From Tigriopus japonicus (taxonomy: Eukaryota > Arthropoda > Copepoda > Harpacticoida > Harpacticidae): DNA of 64,000 nucleotides. This document shows, piece by piece, positions 32,276 to 45,500 of the stretch (position 1 is its first letter; the number at the start of each line of letters is the position of its first letter). The stretch lies in the NCBI GenBank assembly GCA_010645155.1, contig CM021322.1, forward strand, positions 11,805,841 through 11,869,840, read 5' to 3'. Below the pieces are notes generated by a model. The model had not been told where the DNA came from. It was given only the letters and a program-made list of their open reading frames with translations, and did no database searches. Both the position numbers and the translations under genes were made by a program.

Positions 32276-33954
32276 GTATCTGAATTACATGGCAATTTTA
32301 AACCTTTACAGATCTTGTGACTCTATGATTCATTACGCTATTGCAGCTCGAAACAAGCATCACTTCTCCCCACTTCTTGAGGTAGTCTTTCGAGCGGTTA
32401 ACATTCAAAATTAACCATGTGTCTCATCTGAACTTTTTCAACTATGTTAGATGGAGTAGTTATAATCATAATAAAAGTAAATAATCATCTAATACGTTTT
32501 CAGCCGACTCTATTGATTTTGGGTCAATTGAACATACTGTGATTTCCCTTTTCCTTACCAGCATCTTTGAGTACCATTATCATCTCTCAATAACGGCAGT
32601 ATACTAATCTCTCTATGTATAACGCTATTTTTTTTTACCACTAATTTTAGATCGGCATTTCGTCGGCGACAAATCTTCGAGAACAATAGCGAAGTAAAAT
32701 TAATAGCTATCCTTGTTTATCCAGCTGTAAGGTAATCACAACTTAAAATAAGATTTCGGCAAGTCGAAAGAAAATTTAGAGAGGAATGATCTCTGGATCA
32801 CGGTAGAATTCTCTTTTTCCAAGCATACAATATTTTGATTACTCTAGATCTAAGATGAACTAATGCTCATCCACCAAAAGCTTCTATCGTATACCTGAGC
32901 TTTGGACGGTTTAAGCAAACGGCACTGCTTGATTATTCTTGGAACATCGTGATTTATGGTGTTCTAAAACTCTTCCAATTCTTGCGTGTCAACCTTGGGA
33001 ATGATCAAATTAGACCGTTTCCCAGGCCATAAAGAGCTTGATGAAGTTCTTGCTCGTCTTCCAACACTATACCTATTGGTTTGTCAACATTCCAAACCCA
33101 AGAAGGACTTGATCAATTGATCTAAAGTTAACACGCGCAATCTTAAAACTACCGTAACAAAAGTCGGAGGATAATCAAACGAGGATTAGGTACCAAAAAC
33201 AGCCAAGTGATTGCAAAACTTTATCTAACAACATGATTTGAAGGCATTCTCAAGATGCTTTCCGTTTACTTGACTGTAATATGTTTCGTCCAATTCTTAA
33301 TCCCTGATTTTTTCCTTGTTCGTAATTAGTAACTGCAGCAACGAGCAAACTTTTTGCCATATAATTTTGACCAAGTTCAACAAAATACGGAATTTTGAAT
33401 ATCCATCTCCATTGAGTTCACTAGAATCGTAACACGGTGTTTCTTTGAGCTGGAGAAGTCATTTTTAAATTCCAGACACTTTTGAGACTAGTTTTGTGAT
33501 GTAAATGCAATTCTGAACATCTATTTGAATTCGGTTAATAGGTCAAGGGCAAAAAAGCTATAATGTAACTTGAAACATGCTCTAAAAAATATTTGAGAAT
33601 TTATTTTGACGAAAGTCTTAGATGTATTGAAAGCACTGTTCTGCTACAATAATCCTGAAATCAATTTCGAGGATCTATTGTCAATGGTTTTTTTGTTCTG
33701 CATTCTCAAAGGACCGAACAGGAGGGTCGTTACATCAATTTCGACAAACGGCCAAGTAGCTTTCGACAATATTTTGGATAAGTATCTTTTTATTTGGATG
33801 TACGACTACTTGAGACATGACAAGAAAAAAAATGTTCAAAAATTACGTTTAAGCATGTATTAAGTTACCTTATTTCGTGATTTTGCCCTTGACCTAAGTA
33901 ACAGAATTCAAATACATTTGCGGTATTGCATTCACACCACAAAACTGGTCTCAA
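32276..33954. other. Intergenic DNA, no gene recognised
   Basis: AT-rich. A frame at 33606-33863 (85 codons) has no recognisable similarity. Confidence 0.45.
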
Positions 33955-34205
33955 TTTTTTTTTTTTTTTTGATTGTTGGTGCTAGGGTCGGAGGGTTGAG
34001 CCTCGCCCGGCCAGCGAAGCCAGCCATCACATCGTCCAAATCATTTCCGATAGGCAATTTCAAGTCCGGTATCAGAATGGTTCTCCATCTGTGGGTGGGG
34101 ATTAACGTCTAAAAGTTTCCTTGAGAAAGGTCGGGGAGGAGAATTGAACCTGGGACCTCTCTCACTAAAGGAAACAGCGCTAACCACGACACCACATCTC
34201 CTCCC
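33955..34205 (-). mobile_element. tRNA-derived SINE, family 1, copy A
   Basis: The minus-strand element begins with a tRNA-like head GGGAGGAGATGTGGTGTCG, a B box GGTTCAATTC, then a conserved body of about 150 nt and a poly-A tail (poly-T at 33955-33970). It is closely similar to the copies at 58371-58612 and 62139-62383. Confidence 0.8.
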
Positions 34206-34383
34206 GTTATGTTCTGGAAATTTGAAAATGACTTTTCCCGCTCAAAGAAACGCCGTGATAAGTAATGAGTCGTCAGAGTTGAAACATTTAGGCAAGCTGT
34301 TTGTTTGCTGATACCACGTCATAGTGCTGCGGGATTCGCGCATCAAACCTAGCTTAAGGTCAATCTCAGATTGATCTCAACAG

Positions 34384-34678
34384 TAGTGATGGGCTTCAAG
34401 GGCTCGAATCAAGCCTTCCACGGGAGGTTGCATACTGGAGTCCCCAAAAAACAAACAAAAAAGCAGTTTGTTTGGGTCAAGCAACAAAAACAAGTTTGCG
34501 TCTCAAAGCACCCCTGATCTGAAGTAACAAAAGGTAAGGTCGCAAGTCAGTGCTCCTTAATGAAAAATGAGATTTGGTTGAGAAACGTGCAATGGTTGAA
34601 GGAGGAAATACAATTTCACAATGATATAAACGGTGACCCCAGTTTGCAACCTCTTGATTCATTTGAATCCCATCACTA
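34384..34678. mobile_element. Non-autonomous hAT-type element (295 bp)
   Basis: Termini TAGTGATGGG and CCCATCACTA are perfect inverted repeats that extend imperfectly (TTCAA, AATCAAG). Flanking 8-mers CTCAACAG (34376-34383) and CTCAACAA (34679-34686) match at 7 of 8. TAGTG fits the hAT YARNG end. No transposase lies inside. Confidence 0.78.
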
Positions 34679-34686
34679 CTCAACAA

Positions 34687-35575
34687 TACTGCGAGCTCAA
34701 TCCTTCACTCTTGTTGAACACAAATTTGGATCATTCCAAGCAACACTGAGCACGAACTAAGTGCCAGCAAACAAACCTACTTGAACGTTCGAATTGCTTC
34801 ATCCACCCCAAAAAACACAATTCTGACGTCTTATTAGCAACATTAGGTAGTCCTTGGTTTATTTACTGGCCTAGTGTTGCTTGTTCGTTTGTTGGTCAAG
34901 GTCTCAATTTTTTCGATATTTCATGCCCCCAAAGTAGTGAAACACTCTTGAATCGTTGGCAGTATATTTTGTTACAGGTATGTCGGAACCATCCACCAAA
35001 CGGTCAGGAACATGTTTGGATAGAGTGATCAAAATTGTAGTTGCAAATATCACAACCAAGAAAGTTAGAATAATTGGATAGAGGACAAGAAATGTCAGCA
35101 ACAATGGTCAAGTCTAATAAATTAGCACGGAACAATGGTACTTATGTACACAATTACAAAAGAAACCACGCAAATGTAACGGAAACACGATATAATCAGA
35201 TTTGCTGGAAGAATGCTTTTAAGAAGTATTTTTTTGTCTTGGGGCATCTCCCATTTTCCAAGGAGTTTTTACGAGTTTGGGGTAACAAAAAGACCTACAT
35301 ACGTCAAAACGTTTTTCTCACTCTTCATTTCTCTCCAAGAATAATAATTACACCGATGGTTGGTTTTACGTATGTTTGTTTGTGAGATGCTAGGGGATTC
35401 TATTCTTGTAGATAGATGGGCAAATCAAATGAGTAATCACGCTTATCCCCTGCGATATAACAACAATATTTGGCAACAAATTCCACTCCTGACAAATATT
35501 TCTTCTAATTTTGAAAGGAGCCCCCAGTTGACCCCAGGTCAATTTGGCTATCGGGCAGACATTTAGAATAACTGT
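34687..35575. other. Intergenic DNA downstream of the 655-aa regulator gene
   Basis: AT-rich. It probably includes the 3' UTR of the minus-strand gene at 35576-39321. No canonical polyadenylation signal was noted close to its stop. Confidence 0.45.
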
Positions 35576-38500
35576 TCAGTGGTGCTTTCCATTAAGAGCC
35601 ACCATGGCTGCCGCAGCGGCAGCCGTCAATTGTTGGTGATGAGGTGCTAGTCGATGTTGAGGCTTTTTTGGCCCTCCACTTTTGCCGCGTTTATTTAGGG
35701 CCCCAAAGTACAGATGGCTATTCTCTCCCAAGAGCTCTTTCAACTTCATGCGTTCCAAAATCTTTTTCCGCAAGATCTCAAGGGTTTGGGGGGAGGCGCC
35801 GGTTCCTGAGCGCACGTGGCGTCCCGTCAACGCCCTGGGTGCGCGCCGTCGAGGCTCGTCTGAAGGGCTAAGAGGTGAAGATGTGCGTCCTTGTAGGACG
35901 CCCGATGAAGGGGAGAGAGGACCACCCGTTGAGCCACCAGCGCCACCTGGGAACAGCATGTGAGAATGGGAATGTGGACTGGATTGATTGTTGCGGAAGT
36001 TACTCAAGGGGCTCAATGGACCTCGGAGACCTGAGTAGGAGAATCGATCGAACTGCAAGGAATAGATAAATACACATGAGTTTTGACAACTCGGCTTTGA
36101 CCAAGAAGCCTTGCTGAGTGGTCGAGTGAGACTCCTATGTAAAATGTGACTGACCCTTTTGAGCACTTTGAAATGCCAATGCAATAATTGCTCAATGCAT
36201 CTTCAGAAGGAGAAGATGACAAAAAGTGAGGGCTTTAATCATGCATGAATTAAGCCAAATCGTCAGAACCACTTTGGACATTGGTGGTCGCGAGAGAAAC
36301 TTTTTCTTTGCCAACCAAAAATATTTTTATAATCCCGCGCTCTATTCTAAGGGCTGTCGATTGGCCAAATTGGCTTTCAAAGCAAACTAACAACCCTGAA
36401 CGGAACCATGATCGACCAATGCAACCCTGCTTGAAGAGGCAATCATTGTGTGTGGAAGGCGAATTCATGGTGATATTTCCGACGGTTTTGTGGCTACCTC
36501 CGAAAACGGCCTCTTTTGCTTGGCCAATATGTGTTATATTTGCGATCCACCACATGTTCAAAAATAAGAAGCGGCATAACACCAGCAAAAAAGAATCCCC
36601 GACCAGCCACAGATGTTTTGATATTCTCGCAACATTCACACGGAAGAAACTATACCCTTTGCAAGAAAATCAATCAGGTTCTTAAGTTTCCAAAGAAAGG
36701 AATAGACGAATAAAAATGGCCAATGAAACTTGTTTGGTCGGGAACTCTTTTTATGACGTGAGCCTAATTCAGGTACCCTACAAAGGCAAATGGTTCTGTT
36801 TTAGTGTGGTACTCTGGTTTAAAGCCTCATTGAGCATGCATTAAACCTTATTGCCATCTTGCCAATCAAGTTCCTTCTCTTGCTTGATTCGTGAGAATAT
36901 ATTCTATTCTGAAACAACTACGACAATGTGAAGCTTTTAATTGTCTGTCATGAATGTAGACGAAGAACAAAAAACTCAACTTGCAGCCAATGTTCAAACC
37001 TGTATTGTACTTTATTTAGTTCGTATGTCAGGAGTTGACAGTGCAACTGAAACCAGGTGAAGATTGCGCTCCGTGGAAGTAATTTAGATGTCAACATGAC
37101 AGGAGCAGGGTTGAATGGCGGAGATGCGTGCCAACCAAAAAGCTCTCAATTTAGAGCAATCCAAGTATCTTGTTCTCAACAAGTTGATGATCTTCATGTT
37201 GATCAATTTGCTTTCATGTCATGCAGATAACTCGTAACATTTCATCTCGGACTCGTTTTGTCATAAAACCAGGAACGTAGCAGGGGCAAAGAAAGCGTGG
37301 TTTGTCGCTTTGTCACAACTTACTGATCGCTCTAAATGTTTCCGTCTTTAGCCTTAGTCTCTGAAAAGATTTGGCTAAAGAGGCAATCATTTGCGCAAAG
37401 CAGCCATTTCCCCCCAAATGCTTTAATTGTAGGGAAATGAGACATCAGACCGAAGATTTCTCCCAATCTCAACGTCAAAATAAAGCGGATCAAGCAAAAG
37501 AAGGGCTCTCACACACAGGCAGACACATTTCAGTACTGTACTGTACTGTAGAACAAGAATCAAGTTGCTTGCTGGCCTACTATTTGGTTGGGGGCTCAAA
37601 CTTGGCGCCAAACAACTACCGACTTTTCCTGCTAAAGATAAATACGCATTTCCGACACTGTCAACCCAGATTTTGAAATTTAGAACAACCATCACCCTGT
37701 CAGGCGAGGTTAAATATTCCAAAACAAACTGTCAGAACACTTTACGGCGCACCGGGGAAGAAAGAGAACGAGCATTTCAAGATGGAGAATCCGAAAATTT
37801 GTGCAAAAAAAGTGCAAAAAGCTGACTCACCTCCGATCTGGATTCCTTAGGACTGGGTGGATCTCTACTTGTTCTGTGCGTGGGCTCCACTTTAGGCGCC
37901 AAAAGTGGAGAATGAAGGCCGGAACCTGGGTTCTTTGAATTGGTCATGAGTTGTTCCACAAGTTTGTTTTGTTGAGCTTGAAGTCCTTGGAACATCTGTG
38001 CGTAGTACCCGTAGTAGAGCAAAGGGTTGGCCGAGGCTGCCGCTGCAGCTGTGGCTGGATTCGACATCAGATTCGTCGAGGTCAGCAGGGCGGACTTGAT
38101 GAAATCCGGGTTACTTCCGGATGATCCAACCCCACTTAGCAAAGCTGCCTGGGCTAACTGCAGTTGAAGGATTTGACTTTTGAGAACATCTTGTTGACGT
38201 TGAACCTTGGGAGATTCGGTGGGTCGCCGGTCTACGGGCTCCACTGGAAAGGATGATGATTTGGGCCGGGCAAGAGTCTCCTCTTTCATTCCATTTGGGT
38301 AGAGATCAGAAATGGGCCGGACTGATAAACAAGGAGGTGTGGTGGCTGGGGTCATGGGATTAGATTGCTTGCGTCGATTAATTTTCTTAGGTAAACTAGT
38401 CACAGGCGTAAATGAGGTCTCAGGGGAAGGGGGTTGTGGCGAAGGGTTTGGGGGGGATCGGCTTGTGACCGAGGATGATGAAGGTGAGTCCCCGAATTTT

Positions 38501-39321
38501 CTGTTCAACAGAGCATCCAAGCGACGTTTCTTCACTTCCCTACCTGGATGTTGCTCACTTATGGATGGCGTACTACTGGCAGCGCTATCCGGAGAGGCTC
38601 TCTCCGTGGCATTGCTCTCCCATTTGGCTCGAATGAGCTCTAAAGGAATGAGTGGCTTATTCTTCCCGTCTGTGGTTTGGGTATCTTCATTTTCTGTCTT
38701 GGGAGAGCTTTCATATTCGCTCGGAGCCACCATCTTTTTGACGAGCTGCTCGTCCGGATCCGGCCAATGTCTCTTTTTAGGTAAGCGATGAATGGGATCA
38801 CTGCTGGGTGGTGTGGTCTCATTTTGCTCGCGTTGTTGTTTGTGGGCTAAATGTTGGGCTTTAACGAGTTCTGCCAACCTTTTGGCATTGATCATGGATT
38901 GCTCATCCAAACTGTGCAAGTGTCCCATGAATGGGGAGGCAAGAAGAGCAGGATGGGCAAAAGGATGGATCCCTGTGGAACCCCCCAACATCCCGGTGGC
39001 ACCACCTGAGCTCAGATCCATGGGGCAGAGCTCATCCCCTGATTGAGTTCCAGCACTGCTATTTGTGGGTTCCTCGTACAAACTCTCGGCAGAGCTTCCC
39101 CGGGATCCTCTGGGAGCTGATGAAGTCAAACTGATGATTTGCGATAATGTGGAAGACGAGGCTGAAATCGACCCTGAGCACTGAACAGCTCCATTTCCCG
39201 TGGAGACCGCAGCAGCAGCTGCTGCCGCCGCTGCGACAACTGCCAGAGCTCCATTGGAAGCCGCCGCAGATGAGGCAGCGCTGCTCGTATTAGAAGCCAC
39301 TGCCAAACCCGAGTGTGGCAT
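35576..39321 (-). CDS. Putative CtBP-recruiting nuclear regulator, two exons, 655 aa, family not recognised
   Basis: Exons 39321-37831 and 36052-35576 are joined in phase 0 (GTGAGT donor, TCCTTGCAG acceptor). ATG 39321 follows an A-rich leader (AAAAAAAATG). I do not recognise the family. Visible features: an Ala run (about 27-38); CPMDLSS (99-105), a PxDLS-type motif known to bind the corepressor CtBP; basic patches PKKRHW, REVKKRRLDALLNRKF and KKINRRK that could be nuclear-localisation signals; a Gln/Leu-rich stretch LKSQILQLQLAQAALL; and in exon 2 GPLSP repeats followed by a dense block, RRRAPRALTGRHVRSGTGAS through LRKKILERMKLKELLGENSH (about 568-613), the most domain-like part. No zinc finger, homeobox, bHLH or complete bZIP is visible. 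The composition (Ser, Pro, Ala, Gln) and the large flanking deserts suit a developmental transcriptional regulator. That function is inference only. Confidence 0.75.
36053..37830 (-). other. Intron of the 655-aa regulator gene (1778 bp)
   Basis: Contains a plus-strand frame (37371 onward) with PKCFNCREMRHQTED, which looks like a broken retroelement zinc knuckle, and a minus-strand 129-codon frame (36250-36639) without recognisable similarity. An alternative exon cannot be excluded. Confidence 0.5.
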
Positions 39322-42300
39322 TTTTTTTCTTGTCAGATTAGTCTCTTCTTGGCAACTAACTAACCCTTCCGAACTCCTCTTGAGTTAAGGTGTATGTATC
39401 TAGAGAGGTGCTGAGCCTGGTTGAGGAGTAAGAAGGGGGAAAGCAGCCGAGTCTTTGAAATTTGCGAGAGTGGCGGGCGCGGGAGATCCGCGTATGAGTC
39501 AAAACGAGATGACGAGACTGCGAAATCAGTCGACACCAACGACAAGGAGCAGACAAGATAGACAGATGGCTGACTGACTTCTTGGTCGCGCAGTTGGTTG
39601 CTTGGTTGAAGATCTCCTCTTTGGGAAAGTGATTTTCTTCGTCGTTTTTGCCTTGGGAAATGTCGTCACCGACTGAGTGGACTGCTACCCTTGCATGTCT
39701 TTTACGACAATGAAGGTAATGATGACGATGGTGATTAGCCCGATCATTCGAATGACTTGCCTGGAACGACAAAAAATTGAGTAATTGCTCTATTGTTAAA
39801 CAGATTTCCTCATAAAAGTTTTCCTTCTTTCGCACCTAAATTTATGGCACACGCACAATTTTGCTTCTCCAACCAGGCGGTTGATTCTGTAATGACTACA
39901 ATCATCGACCAAAGGTTTTATTGCCGCCAAGTTGCATTATGGCTGCAAACCTTCTGCTCCTAGCCCAAGGGATTTTCCACTCGTGGTGACCTTAGCGAAC
40001 AGGGCTGCAAATTTCCAAAATTCAGGATTCCCGCGATTTCAACACCCCGAAGAAGGTTCTTCATAGTGTTTTTTTACACTCTGTTGTACTGAAGTTAAGG
40101 AATACTATTGCTCTACGGTTCCTGGCATACGAATCAGAGGATTTGATTTTGGAAGCTCTGTTCTGATTATGACTTCCTCTCACTATTTTAAATGTCAGAA
40201 TAAAAGGGGACAAAAACTTTGATTTAAAATACGTCTCTCAGTGACGTTGTGTCAAGAACGATTTCAATCACGGGCAAATGATAATTTGGCAAAAAACGAA
40301 AACCGAGTAAAAATCTCAATGCACATCCTCCGAATTCATCAGAACGGCATAAACAATGCGCGTAAAATAAAATAAGGCAGAGGTTGGAAGGTTGGCCTGC
40401 CGAATAGTAATGATAAGTTCCATCAACCAACTTCGAAGCCCATTGTTCGTAACCCTGAGCGAGGAAAAAAAGCCTTTTCTCTTTTCCAAATGGAAACTCG
40501 AGACTGCTTGACTTTCGTGGCCGGGTTCAAAAATATATCATTTGCATGACCGACACGAATTTCCCATTCCGGCTCTTGTTGAACCAACAACTCGGGCATC
40601 AAGTTTCACCTTTTACTAGCATGATTATTATTATCATCATTATCAGCATCATCTTGATCTTACCCTACTTCGTGTATCAACATATCCCTCGGTCATGCAA
40701 GTTCATACATGAGCACGATTAGACTTCATGATCCAGAGACCTCTCTCATTTAGCAATCCTGAAACGTGTCCCTTTGGAGATTTTTCCAACCCATTTAAAA
40801 CAGATTTTTTTTTGGAAGATCCTCCTAACAGAAATGAGCAACAGTCCTATATTTGTGTGCTGTGACCAATTGTGGTGCTCCGGTTAGAAACATGCAAACC
40901 AATGGAACGGACCCGTCGAATCTGTTCATTCTAGGACGACCACTGAGCGCAAACCCGACCTCTCTCTTCTTTTTGCTCACTTTAGCGATGCAAAATCCTG
41001 ATTCGTGGAAATGAGTAGGCCTGATGTGGTTGTGCAGATCTGCAGTACCATTCAAAAAATCCTCACATCACACAAAGGTTGACGTGTCTCGTTTGGGCAA
41101 ATCTGGTAGTCTCACTCTAAAGGAAGGCTATTTCGACGCACTTGCTTGCCATCATCCTCCTTGCGCGAACCAAGTTAGTCAGCGACAGAGTACAAGCAAT
41201 AGAATTGCCCCGATTAGCTCTTTACCATACTCTACACATGCTTCACAGAGTGGTGACGAGTTTGGTACGACCAGATCACCTGGATTTATTATGCATGTTT
41301 CAGTGGTAATGACTTCAAATAGCGAGCAACGAGCCCAGACCAACTCTTTCGAACGCAACAACAGCAACGGCAACAGCAAAAAGTCAGCATGCTTGCACGA
41401 TGTACGTACCTGCACCATTTCCACAAATGAACAACGACAGAGAGCTTAACGGAAGAAACTGAATGCCATTGATACCAAGATGATCTGTGCTCTCATTAGC
41501 TTAAGTATCATTTTTATTGACGTTGCTTGGGTTGTTCCCGTAGCTCCTCTTGTTGTTATTCGAAGCTAAACCGGGATGGCCAGAGTTGTCTGTTTTCAAG
41601 CAGACCAACATAACAATCCCCCCATGGCTCTACCTCGATGGTGACGAGGGTGGTTTCCGATTTTGAACGTCGTGGCTATGATTTTTCCCAAAACCCAAGC
41701 CTCACCGGGAAGAAGGGCTTTGCACCCCCTCACAACAACAATTGCAAGCAATGCACCAGGTAAAAACGACATGGAAACAGACAGGGCTACCTCCAGAAAA
41801 GTAGAAAAGTGACTTTGGAGACGCTTCTTTCCTTGGCTGAGTGGCCCTGACGGTCATTCAACCATTCCAGATTCGACTCCTGCCAAAACCGAATCAACAA
41901 CTCTTTTTTGAGCACTTGTTTTTAAAGAGCCAGGACTGTTTTGCTGAGCAGGACTTGTTGACCGAGAGTCGCACACTTGGAGTGAGGAATAACTATCTAT
42001 TTTGAGACGCATGGGAGGCTGAATCATGCACTTACCTTCCTTCGTATCTCGATGCAATGCCAAAGGATGAACGATATCCGGTGGCAGAGAGTTTAATTGG
42101 AGGAGTCAAGTTGACCGAGCGAGACTGTTCCAGCACTATCACTTCGGCGAATGCAATTGTTTTTGCGGCCTTCGAGAGAGTTAGTTGTCTGTTCGCACAA
42201 GTGGTGGTACGAGATCACTCGTGAGGCCGAGAGGGTGGGGGTGAGACAGCAGCAATATATGTCGGAGTCATTTTCGGATTTGGACACTTTTAAGATGTTG

Positions 42301-42548
42301 ATACTGATGGCAATGATGATGCTGATGACAAGTCCTTGTTGAACTCTTCTGAACCCCACGGGTCGATCAACTTTGAGAGCAATAACAACCCTCTAGCAGC
42401 AAAGTCCATTCAAATAGGCCGCGGAGCCACAAGTGGGTGAGTGGTGAGCGTACTTATAGTGCACGGACTACTTGTATCTAGTTAGACGGTGTCGAGGATG
42501 GTGCTGGTGGGGTGAAAATAATCATGAATTGAGGGCAAACGCATAAAT
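39322..42548 (-). promoter_or_regulatory. Immediate upstream region / 5' UTR of the 655-aa regulator gene
   Basis: No stop-free coding exon with family similarity was seen. The open frame at 39356-39835 on the minus strand is probably 5' UTR. Promoter elements could not be pinpointed. Confidence 0.35.
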
Positions 42549-42567
42549 GCTGCTGCTGCTGCTGCTG
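42549..42567. repeat. (CTG)n microsatellite
   Basis: About six CTG units in non-coding DNA. Confidence 0.9.
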
Positions 42568-45500
42568 ATGTGCTATTAGTCACTTGATGTATAAATATGT
42601 TTAGAGCAAGTGTATTTAGGGTTAGGAGAGGGTGGTGAAGAGGGGAGCCCGACGAACGAAGGGTGAGAAGAAGTGCATCATAATCCTGATCTCCTTGGAG
42701 ATGCGCGACAATTCAATAATGGCGATGAGAAAGACGTCGACGAAGGCGATATGCATTACTAGTCTTCAGTTGTATGGAAGTCCATACGTACATATTGCAA
42801 CGAACGAAGTCAGGAAGGAAGGGGTCGTTCGGTTCCCTCCGTGAGAAGTGGATACATATGCTCTTCTTCCCCCCACGGGCTAAACAGAGCGAGTGAGTCA
42901 AGATCGGGTCACAAATAGCAAACAAAAATGGCCCAATTTTTTCCTCCTCTCATCTGAAAATGACGGCCTCCTAGCTCCTTCTTCTTTTTCTTCTCACTGA
43001 GCTAGAGTCAATGCACTAGAAATAGGGTGGAAGTTGACACACATGAGAATTTCAAGTCATGAGAACGAACGTTTCGGGGGTGACAATAATCTTGACTCGG
43101 TCACAAGGAGCCACACAGAGACACTCGCACATTCACACACCCGTTCAGAGGAAAATGCAGAAAACTCAAAAGTATGGCAATGTCGTGGTTGTGTTCACCC
43201 CGTGAAGGCCAGACTTAGACTGAGAATTCTTGGGGAACGATTCAGAGAGGGAACGAGAGACACTTCTAAAAGGGTTCACCGATCTCTTGAGAACAAGACG
43301 AAGAAGAAGATCAACTTGGCTCTCTTATGCCACGAGGGAAAAGAAACCATGGCCTGCCTGCTGTCTGTCCTGACCGGTCTCCAAGGAACGACGAGGCAAC
43401 AACACACAACACTTGGATTATAAAAATTCATCGGCAAGCCATCACCAAAACGCCACCACCACCACCACCACTAACCCTCACCACCTTCCAACCACCCCTT
43501 ATCCCGTGTCTCTCTTTCTCTCTTACTCTCACTCTACCCACCCATCCCAGGCCCCTCACTCAAGATCATCCACCCTCGCTTTTCCTCCCCCGCTCTCCGT
43601 AGAGTAAAGCAATGCACTTTTCGGGAAAAAAGGCTTTGCCCACCCCCGACCACCGTCATCCGTCCGCAGGAAAGTAGTCAAGCAACTTTGGACGGACGGA
43701 CGGACCATTGAAACCATTCGAATCGATGGACGGCCGAGAGATCAACCAACGCTGGCCCAGAAATGCAGCCGAACATCCGATCCATTCTCGTGGAGAATGG
43801 CATGAAAAGTGGACAAAAGGGTAAATGCAGTATCCGAATAGAGATTACATACGCTCACAGAGAGAGAGGGAGGAGAGTCGGGAGGTCGGAGACAAGTTTG
43901 TCTTTCGTTGTCCAGGCAAGCATCCAGCCATCGGCCCGCAAATAACTCATTATCAAAATTCAGGCATTCTGGCGATATATTTCTATATTTCTTTATAAAA
44001 AAGAGTCAATCGGTTCAACCCTAAACACCTTGATGCCCAACATCATAACAGAAAATCCCATTCGTGTTTGCCTGCTCCTTTGGGTCCCGACGACGTATTT
44101 GGGGTGTTTGGCCAACGTGGCCCAAGCCGAGCTTGTTTACATTCAAATAGATCTGCTTGGCCAGAGGAAAGAAGAAGGCAACACCATCTTTGAGATCTAA
44201 GAAATTGGCCTGGTTCAACAACCTTCTACTGTACGTCTTCTTGTGAAGACCCTTTGGACAACCACTGGCCGTCCCTCCCCCGCAGGGAGGTGGGGGTGCA
44301 CACCGAGTCGTGAGCATGCCTTAAAAAGAATTTGAAATGCCAAAAAAGCAGGTTTCTTTCCTAGGCAGGGCTGGTGCAGTCAGTGCATGGATTCCTCCCC
44401 CACCTTGGACACCAAGAAGAAGACGAACGAGAAAAGGTATGTATTTAGGGTTGGTGAGGGGGACGGGGAGGCGGAGTAGAGGGTAGGTTGCACCTCGATT
44501 GGGAAGTTGCAATGTTAATCCACGACTGCACCGTATGTAGAGTAGTAGAAGAAGCACTTGCTTGCTGGCAACCATTCCTTCGGACTGCATGGTTTAGGTG
44601 AGGGTGGTGGTTGGCGTGGAGAGGGAACGAACGAACGAACCACTTCAGGTTCTTGAATTGTCTTTTGTCTTGCTTTGATTGAGAGGAGCACCAAAAAACC
44701 CTCATCGATGGAAGGCAAAGGGTGGTTAAAGTGGTGGTGGTGGCACAGGGTAAAGACGACGACGACGTCGACGACCACGCCGAAAAGGGCAAAGAGAGGT
44801 AAATGAACTTCCAGGCCACTCACTCCATGTACTACACCACCAAGATGGTACGATAGCTAGTTAGGACTGCATGCATGGCGTCGGGCAAGGTATACCTAAT
44901 GGCGATTTTGTTTCCCTGCTCCTCTGGTCACCAGGATGGAAATGGAACTTGTTTGTCCGATCAAAAGCAGCCATCGCCCAAACTCGAATCAGATCCAAAT
45001 TTCAAGGGAGAAATCCGTTCGTTTTCTTACGGATCCTTTAACTCGAATATGAGACTACGAGAAAGCGAAAAATATTTGCTTTGCTCCTGGCACGTCGTAA
45101 AAAACGCTAGATTCCCGTGGGACATGGAGTTAAGAGTCCGTCGTAGGGTGTTAATCCAATTCCCATATTAGATATGCAACTATTGTGACATCCCGTCCAA
45201 AGCCAATTCCAGTAATCCTTTTGCTTCCGCTTCCCCTTATCGACAGGCCTCCCCATTTTTTACCCCGTTCACATCACGACACCGCGTTGCTCATTTTGAC
45301 GATTCGGTTTGAGGGTGGAAAACAACCAAAAATGGGAGTCAATCGAGCTCTTCTTTTGGCGATCACTTTCTTCCGTCCCAACTATTTTTGTCTCCATTTC
45401 AGGTCACTTACACTTTCATTGACCCGTTTCAGGGGTGAGAGTTTCGGGGGCGAGAGAGCGAACGAACCAACGAGCGAGCAAGTTGTTGATGAGGATGGTT

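Noticed and set aside
36053..36184. N-terminal extension of regulator exon 2 into upstream sequence
   Set aside because: The sequence upstream of 36052 is a good TTCCTTGCAG acceptor, and the upstream exon joins in phase. The extension is intronic.
39356..39835. 159-codon minus-strand frame just upstream of the 655-aa regulator gene
   Set aside because: It ends before ATG 39321 in another frame and shows no similarity. More likely 5' UTR or leader sequence.
43327..43607. Proline-rich frames as a coding exon
   Set aside because: They translate CAC and CCT low-complexity tracts in two overlapping frames, with no domain.
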